A stretch of 64,000 nucleotides of DNA. It comes from Scylla paramamosain. Lineage: Eukaryota; Arthropoda; Malacostraca; Decapoda; Portunidae. Location of the stretch: contig NC_087151.1 of NCBI RefSeq assembly GCF_035594125.1, positions 14,526,001-14,590,000 on the forward strand. The letters run 5' to 3'. Below the pieces are notes generated by a model. That model saw nothing but the letters and a program-made list of their open reading frames with translations. It searched no databases and was not told the DNA's origin. Numbering within the stretch: the stretch's first letter is position 1; every line of letters starts with the position of its first letter. Made by a program: the position numbers and the translations under genes. Below are positions 53,361 to 64,000 of the stretch, piece after piece.

Positions 53361-53365
53361 TGTGT
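53307..53365. repeat. (CT)n joined to (GT)n
   Basis: About 18 CT units pass directly into about 11 GT units. Confidence 0.96.
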
Positions 53366-54334
53366 ACAAGGGTTTACAGTGAGCGTGTGTAACGGACACT
53401 GGAAGTGCACCTTTCACACCAAAATTTATAGAGACAATTCATTTGGTCACTCTTATTTAATATATCTTATGAAATATTACAGTAAATAGTGAAATTAATC
53501 TTAGTGGAGTATTATCACAAAGATAGTTAATTACACCACACATGCGGCAATGCGCAGAGAGAGAGAGAGAGAGACCCCTCCCTCCGTGCGACTCGCCTTC
53601 AGCAACACGGCCACAGTTTTCTGGGCTACACGCAGTTAGCAATATTCAGTGGCGCTGGTCAACAGAGCCACAAGTGAAGGACCATTACAGTAGTAACGAC
53701 CGATTATGTAAGGGATTGTTTGAAACACTTACCTCGAAGCTCCTATTTTCATTCAAACGATCGTCCGTCACTCACCAAGTCATGCTGATACAGTTATTAA
53801 ACCCACTTACTTTGTCAAGTTTATTAACATGATTTACCACATGTAATTCCAAATAACTATTCACCTTGGTCGTGGTTGTTTGGTATCGTACCCATGTGCT
53901 AGGGGCTCTTGTCCTGTGTGCCGAACACTTATGAATACGTCTCCCGCATTAAGTATGGCAGCACGCAAGATAAGCATATAACTCTACCTCATTATAGGGC
54001 AGTGCTACCATGCATCCAGCAATAAGAAGTGGAATACTTAAGCACTGGTGTAGTGTCCATGCTGAAGAGTGACGTTTCTGGCAGAGCTCTGCTCGGTCTC
54101 CCTCGCACAGCGGCACCCTATCGACTGCCTCCTCTCTTTTCTTCCTTCGTGGTTACCAATTATTCTATTTGCTTTCTTTTTACGGGTAAAAGGAGAAAAT
54201 AAAATTGTCATAATAATAATATGCATTACATAAACGTATTACATACTTACACGCAATACATATTGCGTGTACGAAATGCAATGTATTAATATGCAATGTA
54301 ATGCATATTAATATAAACGTATACATAAATATGG

Positions 54335-54336
<2 letters not shown>

Positions 54337-54417
<81 letters not shown>
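54337..54417. repeat. (TA)n microsatellite
   Basis: About 40 TA units. Confidence 0.98.
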
Positions 54418-54419
<2 letters not shown>

Positions 54420-54571
54420 AACACACACAAAATGCTAATCTTTACATCAGAAACTGTGTATGTTAAGAGGAGACATGGAGAAAATATAAAATGCTGCTCC
54501 TTGAGTCAGAATGGTAAACTTAACGCTTCAACGTATGGTAGTGCATATAGCCGCATTTATGTATACGTGTG

Positions 54572-54743
<172 letters not shown>

Positions 54744-56168
54744 AACGGTTTATTCTTTAGGCAGTCAACAAACTGAAAATGTACATTGGGGGTGGGGAAA
54801 TACTTGACATTAATCCTAAAGGTAAGTCAAATCTAGAAGTCAAATCTAGAAGGGACTATTGATTGATGGCTCGCACCATGGTGGGAATCGCACTGAGTCT
54901 GTACCGGTCCGTACGCGGCGCCTTTAGGGGCATTATCTTGTTGTGGTGTCTGGTGGCACGGGCGGGGCGAGGCGCGTCAGGCGGCAGCATGTTTCTGAGA
55001 CGTGGATGATTCAGAAGTCCCCTACCAAACTTCTCCAGAGCCTCACGGTACCTGGTGGACAGTCTGGACAGCCTCAGGGTGTTCAGGGCTTCTTCATAGG
55101 TGGTGTATGCAGGGCCAAGGATGACCCTGCACGCCCTTTTCTGCACACTCTCCAACTGTAGCTGTTGAGTTTGTGTGAGGGAGGAGGACCACGCTGGGGA
55201 GGCGTACATGAGTTTGGGGAGGATGAAAGTAAGATACACCCCCCTTAACTCATCTGTCGGCGTCCCCAGCGACCTGAGTCTGCGCAGCATGTACAGCCTG
55301 TAGGTAGCTGATCTTATGGTGTTGGCGACATGCTGCTTCCAGGTCAACTGGTCGTCCACCGTGACTCCGAGGAGCTTGGCACATCGGACCACCTGGAGGG
55401 GGTGAGGGCCCACTGAGAGCTGGGGAGGGGGCACTGGTACAGAGGAGGTACAGAAATGCATCATCACAGTTTTGTTGTGGTTGATGGTCATCCTGCTCTC
55501 CTCCGTCCACGTCTGCAGCCGCTCCAGAATCGCTTGCAGTGGCGAGTAGTCCGGGTTCTTGGTGGAAACTGGGACGCCCACGGTGCAGTCGTCCACATAC
55601 TTCCAGCGATGTGGGGTGTCAGTGAGGGCGTCGTTAATGAGGAGGAGGAAGCATAGAGGACCCATCTTGGTCCCCTGGGGGACCCCACAAGTCAGCTGTT
55701 GGAAAGTAGAGACAGAGCCCTGATAGCGAACGGCCTGACGCCTCCCTGTGAGGAAGTCGGCTAGCCACGCTATCAGGTTAGGAGGGAGACCCAGACTCAC
55801 TGCCTTGCTGATGACAACAGTGTGATCAACAAGATCAAAAGCCTTTTTGAAGTCCACAAAAGCAACAGCTAGAGAGGTGTTTCGCTTGTCCAGGTGGCTG
55901 TGGATGAATTCAAGGAAGCTGGTCAGGTAATGGGAGGTGGAGGTGGCTTTAATATTTCCAAACTGTCTGATATCCACGGTATTACAGATTTTGGTGTAGG
56001 CCCAGTCATATACAAAATCTTCACAAATAAGGCTAGGGATAGGGGTGATAGAGACTGGCCTGAGGTCATTGAGTGACTGTGGACTGGAGATTTTGGGGAT
56101 GGGGGTGACGTAAGATGTCTTCCAGTCCTCGGGGCAAGAGTGTTGGGAGAGTGAAGCGTTTATTATGG

Positions 56169-56170
<2 letters not shown>
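54744..56170 (-). mobile_element. LINE-C reverse transcriptase (YVDD), 5'-truncated
   Basis: Minus-strand ORF of 373 codons (55977-54856), open further upstream in the same frame (PEDWKTSYVTPIPK, TKICNTVDIRQFGN). RT motifs: AVAFVDFKKAFDLVDH (A, near residue 44), LTCGVPQGTKMGPLCF (B, near 95) and WKYVDDCTVGV (C; YVDD at residue 127, nucleotides 55599-55588). After it come KLLGVTVDDQLTWKQHV and LPKLMYASPAWSSSL, typical non-LTR RT thumb and C-terminal blocks. GC content is much higher than in its surroundings. The 3' tail is (TTA)n. The 5' side stops at (GT)n. Frame is undamaged, so it is young; clade is uncertain (CR1/Rex-like or related). Confidence 0.92.

Positions 56171-56229
<59 letters not shown>
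56171..56229. repeat. (GT)n microsatellite
   Basis: About 29 GT units abutting the truncated 5' edge of LINE-C. Confidence 0.98.
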
Positions 56230-57209
<980 letters not shown>

Positions 57210-57459
57210 GAAAAATCTTGTAATTTCATGTCAAAAACAAACACTTGGAAACATACGGGCCAAATAAGTTTAATCTGCATGTGTAAAGTGAAAAAAAGAC
57301 ACAGCACCCTACTACTGTCTTCATTGGCTGTAGCATAACCCAGATATCTGCATCTATGTATGCATGTGTGTAGACCACAGTAGCAAAATACCCTTACAAA
57401 TCAGCCAACCTTTTCTGCTTCATATGCTTATTTTCTTCAACTTTTTAACCTTCATATAC

Positions 57460-57563
57460 CTGAGCGTCTGCATCGCCTTCTCAGAGCCCAGTGCGTGACT
57501 CGGCCCAAGCTTGCGGTGCTTGGGGATGTGCTGCGGTGCGTCTCCCCGTCTGGCCTGGGTCCT
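57460..57563 (-). CDS. Candidate internal exon, function unknown
   Basis: A 104-bp GC-rich island between microsatellites. On the minus strand it is bounded by CCCCTTCAG and GGTATAT. One frame is open throughout and basic ([20 protein letters not shown] near its end). No family was recognised with confidence. It lies about 4.5 kb downstream of the GPCR TM7 exon on the same strand, so it could be an alternative tail exon, an unrelated gene, or chance. Confidence 0.25.
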
Positions 57564-57601
57564 CTGAAGGGGAAACATGACAAAACAACAAAACGCAGTG
57601 A

Positions 57602-58320
<719 letters not shown>

Positions 58321-58561
58321 GCGTGCGTGCGTGCGCGTGAGTGCGTGCGAGCCAAGGATAATAAATTGCAAAACACTCAATATACGTATATTTTTATTTT
58401 TGGCCAGACAGTCACTGATTGCTCCTTATCCTGTTCCACCTGCACGTGTCCTTCGCTCCTGCCCTTAGTGGGAGTGAAACAAGTCCACGTGATAGAAATA
58501 TTTACGTGAATCTTTGTAAAGGAGTAGTGAAAATGAAAGTAATAACGAAAAAAAAAAAACA

Positions 58562-58566
<5 letters not shown>

Positions 58567-58649
<83 letters not shown>
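58567..58649. repeat. (GA)n microsatellite
   Basis: About 41 GA units. Confidence 0.98.
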
Positions 58650-58650
<1 letters not shown>

Positions 58651-58767
58651 ACCTCGTCCTAATGATAAAAAGAGACATTAATCTTTGTTCCCTCTTTTAA
58701 TGTCTCATACCAAACTAACTTTACCTCACTTCAGCACTGTTTGTGAAAGTTACTGATTGACATCTCA

Positions 58768-58986
58768 TTACGGTGGAGCTGAAAGAAGATAAACAGTAAA
58801 GAAGAGACAAGAGTTTACATGAGGGCAAAGGTCTGGAAGCCGTGACATTGTTGCAAGACGCGGTAACCAGCATCGCACCTCAGACTCTTGGGCCATGCTG
58901 AAGCTGCCCCGTTTGTGTAGCCTCATCGCCTCACCATGGCCCAAGAAGCTCCCCCTGAACCGTACAATGTTTGGCCGCATCACACT
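58768..58986 (-). CDS. Candidate exon or small ORF, function unknown
   Basis: On the minus strand, after an acceptor-like TTAGCAG, a frame stays open for about 70 codons with non-repetitive content (RGSFLGHGEAMRLHKRGSF, then AQESEVRCWLPRL). A donor-like GGTGAGG lies inside it. Composition is richer in GC than the surroundings. No homologue was recognised; treat as a lead only. Confidence 0.22.
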   Translation of the reverse strand, partial: SVMRPNIVRFRGSFLGHGEAMRLHKRGSFSMAQESEVRCWLPRLATMSRLPDLCPHVNSCLFFTVYLLSAPP

Positions 58987-59413
58987 CTGCTAAGTCTTGG
59001 CTCAATTTAATTTTTAGTCTTCCAGATCGTCATCCCGTACTGTCTCCGTTTTCTCCTACTGGATGAGTGAAGTGAGAGACGCTGCCGTAAGAGAATGGGT
59101 GAAAATTTTGGTCCTTACTTGCACTATCTGGCGGTGGTTCTGAGTCAGGCTAACACTTTCCAAGGAACATTAAAACACCGAACACTTACTGACACCAATC
59201 TCAGAAGTTCTTTAAGGAGAATCTTTTTATATATATTTATTTATTTTTTTTAACATACAACTTCCCTGCGCGCAGTTAATTTTCTTTCCGAGTTGAAACA
59301 CTTTGCTGGTAACTTCACGGTAGGTCGTCGTAAAAAGATAGATAGTCATTAATTATCTGGGAGATTCCATTCAAACTTGCACACTACCTATGCATGTAAC
59401 CCGTGGAAAGCGC

Positions 59414-59418
<5 letters not shown>

Positions 59419-59453
<35 letters not shown>

Positions 59454-59458
59454 GAGCT

Positions 59459-59532
<74 letters not shown>
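59419..59532. repeat. (GT)n and (GA)n pair
   Basis: About 16 GT units, an 11-base spacer, then about 35 GA units. Confidence 0.97.
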
Positions 59533-59533
<1 letters not shown>

Positions 59534-60714
59534 GATGTGGAGCAGTGGTTCCCAAACACTTGGTGATTGCCTTTCCTTTCATACTATGTATGGCCGGTGG
59601 CGTATCACATTGCATTCCCATTTTTTTTTCTCTCCCGCCTCTACGGCTCAGCTTCCATTCCTGATAAGATGAGAAACATACAGCTTAATAACTAAACCTC
59701 GACGATGTGTCTCCGGTATCTACACCTAATAGTTGTGAAAGAAAATGGAAACGCTGGTGTCTGTCAACACTTCGGTGACTGTTTTGATTTGGTGGCGGAT
59801 TTCTGAACAGAGTCTTAGTTACTGCCATCTCGCGGCTGAATATTTAGTGACTTTTCTTAAAAGCTTTGTTCTCTCGGAAGGACTATAACTTTCACAGCCA
59901 ACAAAAATTAATCAAGTTCTCGTATTTTTCGTATTGATGGGGTAGAATCCTTGTTAAAATACAACAACAATGAAAACATCTTTGAAAACGTCAATTACTT
60001 CTATTAGAGCCTGTAAAACATCGCTGAGAACAGACGCGAAATATTTCAGAATGCGGTCCATTACAATGAAAGGGTGTTAGGTAGTATTGACACGTCACCT
60101 TCGCTTACACCGGAGTTTCTCGTATGATGATCGTGATGATGTGTATCCATTATTCTGTATCATCGTGGTATACTAGTCCAGGATTATCATGACGGTCTGG
60201 GCCTCCGATGGAGGATGAGTGAGGCAACTACTAGTAGTGTGTATCAGTCATCAAGACCTCGTGACGCCCACCACTCCAGCAAGACGTTTCAGTTTCAAGA
60301 GAGGTTAGCACCGATCCATTAAGCTCGCTTCGGGTTTTCATGAGGAATATTGTCAAAGACAACAAGAGATGATTAGTTAGGTTCTGATGATGTTTTCCAC
60401 ACTGATGGTGCAGAATCCTTATTAAACTATCACTAGAATCATAAAAACACTCTTGAAACCGCAATATTTCATCAGAAACTGTTATAAGTAACTGAGATAA
60501 GTCGCCGAAAGAATACGAACCTTAGTGTTACACATAACTGGTTAGATACACACAACTTAAAATACCTTTCAGTATCGCTAGGAACGTGAACAATAGTTTA
60601 GAAACCTTGAATTTGTAGAGAATGACGTAAATATGTGGAAAGAGGGGGCAGTTGTGTATGGAAAAAGGTATATAGACATGAAATTTCCACGTAGCCAGAA
60701 GCACAGCTTGTACA

Positions 60715-60716
<2 letters not shown>

Positions 60717-60760
<44 letters not shown>
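60717..60760. repeat. (CA)n microsatellite
   Basis: About 22 CA units. Confidence 0.97.
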
Positions 60761-60764
<4 letters not shown>

Positions 60765-61141
60765 TAGTTAATGCTCTTGGTCTCCCCGTGACTTGGGTTC
60801 AATACACAGAGACTCCCCCTCACCAAGAGTTGTATACACTATGATGTCCTGCACGCGCTGTGACGATGGGCAGTTGAAGGAAACACACGGCATATATACG
60901 CACGGAGAGAGACGTATACAAGTGTACACCGGCAAGGTTACACTGAAGACAGTTAGGTATCGTAATATTACGTTGTCTAGTGATATATAAAAATACATCT
61001 ATAGAGGTCAGGTGAGGGGGAAATGTTGACATAATTACAGTGCTACACCAGCAAAACTAACTTATGTATCTATTGTACTGTTACTAATGGGCCTTGTTTC
61101 GAAAAGTAAAAAAAAAAAAAAAAAATAAGAACTAAAGTTGG

Positions 61142-61258
<117 letters not shown>

Positions 61259-61429
61259 CATTAGTCTTAAGATTCCGCTGGTGCTCGTCCTTATCAACAA
61301 GTGCCTGAAGCAAGAGCACCAAAATGAAATTATCTGACGGGTAAAAAACTTGGCATTCTAGATCATTAAATATGCTAATAAAGGTATAATGTCTTCCTCT
61401 CTTACATTAACACGCCACCCAAACTTTTG

Positions 61430-61477
61430 AGAGAGAGAGATTGAGAGAGAGAGAGAGAGAGAGAAGAGAGAGAGAGG

Positions 61478-61519
<42 letters not shown>
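61430..61519. repeat. (GA)n microsatellite, interrupted
   Basis: GA units with TTGA and GAAGAG/GGAGAG interruptions. Confidence 0.95.
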
Positions 61520-61520
<1 letters not shown>

Positions 61521-62029
61521 GCCTGCCTTGAATACAGATCTTGTTTTCTTTGACTCACGAGTGCGCATTGTTTCATGTGCAAGTGTTGTCTTTTCCTTGT
61601 GTGCGGCATTTCTGTGTGCATTGTGTATACTGAAAATACATTGTTGCAAATGATAGAATAAAGATAAGAATAATTTCCCCTTCTCCTGTTTCCTCTGGCT
61701 TCTTCCTCTTACTTCTCTAAGACATTGAGGACTAAGATTTCTCTACTATAAGGTACAATCGCGCTGTCACGGTCACGGGCGCTGAGTGTGAGCCAGCGGC
61801 CACATCAGCGCCTCGCAGTCTTGAGTCGGGATCCCTGATACCCACTCCCCCGGTGAACCCGCCCTCCCCTGAGTGGAACTGAAATACTTCTACACCAACA
61901 TTACAGTGAAACTCTTAATGGAACAAGTGTATCGTCAGCTGTGGGCGCCGCACGATGCTCCCCTCATGGGCACACGGCTGAGGCTTGGCTGGCAGAGAGT
62001 CCTGGTGGCTGGGAGCTGCTACTGGTCAG
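61520..62029. other. Region downstream of the GPCR exon
   Basis: GC-rich patch at 61760-61870. Plus-strand ORFs that run into 62082-62375 overlap the GPCR exon in antisense and are not accepted as genes. Confidence 0.45.
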
Positions 62030-62035
62030 TTTATT
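62030..62035 (-). terminator. Candidate polyadenylation signal of the GPCR gene
   Basis: AATAAA on the minus strand, 37 bp after the stop of the tail-containing frame. Only the hexamer supports it. Confidence 0.35.
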
Positions 62036-62071
62036 ATAGAGGCCACAGAGACACACTCACAACCCGGGTCT

Positions 62072-62401
62072 TCAAGGGGCCTTGGGAGCCTTCCACACGG
62101 CGCCCGCAGGGGTCAGCCAGGGGCATGGTGGTGGCCAGAAGCCCCTCGATCCCACGGCTGGAAGGGTTAGGGCTGAGTCCTCCAGTGTCCCTCCTCCAGA
62201 TGGCGGAGTGGAAGGTGGCGTGGTTGAGGGAGCCGCCGCCCCCGTCCCCTCCCGCGACACAGTATCCCGCTTGAAGGCTCGCTTGAATTCACGCGACGTG
62301 CAGGGCGTAGATGAAGGGGTTGAGACAGGAGTTGAAGTAGCCCAGCCAGAAGAAGGTAGCGAACAGCGTCTCTGAGATCCTGCAGCTGCCACACAGCGAG
62401 T
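62072..62401 (-). CDS. Terminal exon of a class A GPCR, biogenic-amine receptor-like (partial, one frameshift)
   Basis: Following a CACTCCACAG acceptor, the minus strand encodes a short third extracellular loop with CGSC, then TM7 as [20 protein letters not shown]. The WLGYFNS and NPxxY motifs are typical of dopamine, octopamine, tyramine and serotonin receptors. In the TM7 frame the ORF stops at TGA 62291-62289 (LHVA, stop). One base away, another frame reads [11 protein letters not shown], the classic start of helix 8, and continues to a stop at 62074-62072 through a Pro/Gly/Ser-rich tail. An extra C just after the TM7 codons explains the break: either a sequence error or an inactivating indel. 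Upstream exons (TM1-TM6) must lie beyond 64,000. A minus-strand AATAAA sits at 62035-62030. Receptor subtype is not resolved. Confidence 0.7.
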   Translation of the reverse strand, partial: TRCVAAAGSQRRCSLPSSGWATSTPVSTPSSTPCTSREFKRAFKRDTVSREGTGAAAPSTTPPSTPPSGGGTLEDSALTLPAVGSRGFWPPPCPWLTPAGAVWKAPKAP

Positions 62402-62508
62402 CTGTGGAGTGAATGTACATGAGACGGAGGGACTGAGAGGGAAGGGGTGATGAAGGTATACATGATGCAACAAAGGTGGCATATACATACATACATACAT
62501 ATATCTAT

Positions 62509-62678
<170 letters not shown>

Positions 62679-62984
62679 ACAGACAGACAAAAGGACCAAG
62701 AATACATAATGCGCCATGAAAGCATCAAATAACAGCATATCAGGATTCTTGACGTCAAAAGAAAACAAAGACGAGAGAAAGAGAATGAAAAGAAAACTTG
62801 ATCTTGCAGGGAAAAATCCAATTAATTGGAGACCTCCCCCTGTGGGTGTGCTTGTCATCACTTTTCATCACCTGCCAATTGGCCCTTTAATGGTCTCCTC
62901 TGAGGCAGTAATTACTGGCGATTCCAGGTGTGTGTTATGTCACACGAGGTAAAGATTGCTATTAAGGAACACTGAGCGATAAAA

Positions 62985-63082
62985 ATGAATGTATGAATGA
63001 ATGAATGAGTAAATGAATGAGTGAATGAATGAATGAATGAATGAATGAATGAAGGAAGGAAGGAAGGAAGGGAGAAAGGAAG

Positions 63083-63137
<55 letters not shown>
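62985..63137. repeat. (GAAT)n, (GGAA)n and (CA)n composite
   Basis: Tetranucleotide GAAT/GAGT units to about 63050, GGAA units to about 63070, then (CA)n 63085-63137. Confidence 0.95.
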
Positions 63138-63139
<2 letters not shown>

Positions 63140-63512
63140 TCAGGCCACATACGTGCATCCCCTTCTGTCACAGCATTTTTTCATACCATGCAAAACAAAC
63201 CGGAAAAAAATTTCCTGCTGACGTGCACTTCAATCTCTGTACCTCTAGTCCTCTTAACCTAACCACCCCGCACCCCCTCCCTGCCTTCCTGCGTGGTGGT
63301 GGTGTCCTTCCCCTGCCGTCCCGAGCCAGCCTTCGATCCGCGTCATGTCCTCAAAGATTTCATGGTGCCCTCCCTGTACACAGCCTCACCTCCCCTCCCT
63401 CCCTTCCTTCTTCCCTTGTTCCTTGGTTTGCTGAGAAAGTAGATCAAGAGGCGCCATGTTCGTGGTACACTCGTAAACACCAACCCACCCACCCACCCCA
63501 CATACACACACG
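63138..63512. other. Presumed GPCR intron, no exon recognised
   Basis: C/T-rich sequence in parts (63240-63420). No GPCR transmembrane segment was found in either strand. Confidence 0.4.

Positions 63513-63581
<69 letters not shown>
63513..63581. repeat. (GA)n microsatellite
   Basis: About 34 GA units followed by (GGAC)(AGAC) variants. Confidence 0.98.
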
Positions 63582-63961
63582 GGACGGACAGACAGACAAT
63601 TAGACTGCGCAGAAAACAAAAAAAAAAAAAAAAACTGCCAAGACTTTTTGGTACAGAATTAAAGTCTTTCCCTAACATTACAAAAGCTAATTAAACCAAA
63701 TATCAACAAAGTTTTCTTCTATTCCAGCTGAAGCGTCGATGCGAAAAGAAGTTATTCGGTTTTTATTTTTTCTCTCTCCTTCTTGCCATGAAATTGAATG
63801 GAACCTTATTGTGAGACTGGAAATGAGAGCTTGTTACGTTCTGAGAATACCGCTAGGAAGCAGAAAAAAAAAATAAAGATAAATAAAAGGAAATATTATA
63901 GCTTCATATCAGCCGAGGTGAGTTTTGCGTACGTGGTTGCAATTCTTGTCTTGAAAGTGTG

Positions 63962-63962
<1 letters not shown>

Positions 63963-63994
<32 letters not shown>

Positions 63995-64000
63995 GCAACA
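63963..64000. repeat. (CAA)n microsatellite at window end
   Basis: About 12 CAA units running to the edge of the window. Confidence 0.95.

Larger units (their letters stand above)
50601..54336. other. Intergenic region upstream of Rae1
   Basis: No gene recognised. Contains a degenerate minisatellite (52195-52500), poly(A) at 52751-52778 and (CT)n(GT)n at 53307-53365. ORFs here are short and lack domain features. Confidence 0.55.

Noticed and set aside
55894..56076. Plus-strand ORFs opposite LINE-C
   Set aside because: Antisense shadows of a clear minus-strand reverse transcriptase.
58925..58990. Small plus-strand ORF with good Kozak context (ACCATGG)
   Set aside because: Only about 25 codons, no conservation evidence, and it overlaps a minus-strand candidate exon.
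60720..60840. tRNA-derived SINE or tRNA
   Set aside because: A B-box-like GGGTTCAATAC and an adjacent (CA)n are suggestive, but no convincing A box, cloverleaf or second copy was found.
61873..62375. Plus-strand ORFs of 133 and 97 codons
   Set aside because: They overlap the GPCR TM7 exon in antisense; the minus-strand frame has the recognisable motifs.

Overview
This is eukaryotic nuclear DNA, almost certainly from an arthropod and most likely a decapod crustacean. That is an inference from three things: one spliced animal gene with long introns, several LINE families mixed with mariner, piggyBac and Tigger-like DNA transposons, and very heavy loading with long (TA)n, (GA)n, (GT)n and trinucleotide arrays. 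Nothing bacterial (operons, Shine-Dalgarno sites, CRISPR) was seen.

The anchor gene is Rae1, the WD40 mRNA-export and spindle factor that pairs with Nup98. It is on the minus strand. Eight coding exons lie between 47,630 (ATG) and 10,467 (stop). Joined, they give 368 codons with no gap or frameshift, the same length as I recall for the human protein. All seven introns are phase 0. A non-coding first exon probably lies near 50,461-50,600. Introns 2, 3 and 4 (4.8, 4.2 and 22 kb) are swollen by transposons.

Layout. 1-1.8 kb: a decayed CR1-like LINE (called LINE-B here) broken by a (TA)n array and a Tigger-like element. 1.8-10.4 kb: intergenic DNA downstream of Rae1, with a TTAA-flanked MITE and a decayed copy of the dominant LINE (LINE-A). 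10.4-16 kb: Rae1 exons 8 to 5, with a 729-bp foldback element and a second Tigger-like element in the introns. 16-38 kb: the 22-kb intron 4, with LINE-A copies, remnants of a further LINE (LINE-D), a mariner, a piggyBac relic and a rearranged LINE-B. 38-47.6 kb: exons 4 to 1, with two full-length LINE-A copies in opposite orientation on either side of exon 3. 47.6-50.6 kb: a Tigger-type MITE and the presumed Rae1 5' end. 50.6-64 kb: microsatellite-rich DNA with a third LINE (LINE-C, YVDD reverse transcriptase) and, at 62.07-62.40 kb on the minus strand, the last exon of a class A GPCR that looks like a biogenic-amine receptor.

The two host genes show no functional link in this sequence. Most of the ORFs come from simple repeats or LINE fragments. 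I saw no convincing rRNA, tRNA or other RNA gene. The most notable structures are the inverted LINE-A pair around Rae1 exon 3, the two complementary halves of LINE-B in opposite orientations, the nested LINE-A insertion in LINE-D, and the repeated coincidence of mobile-element ends with dinucleotide arrays. I found no clearly new biological system. LINE, exon and element names such as A7 are labels used only in this annotation.
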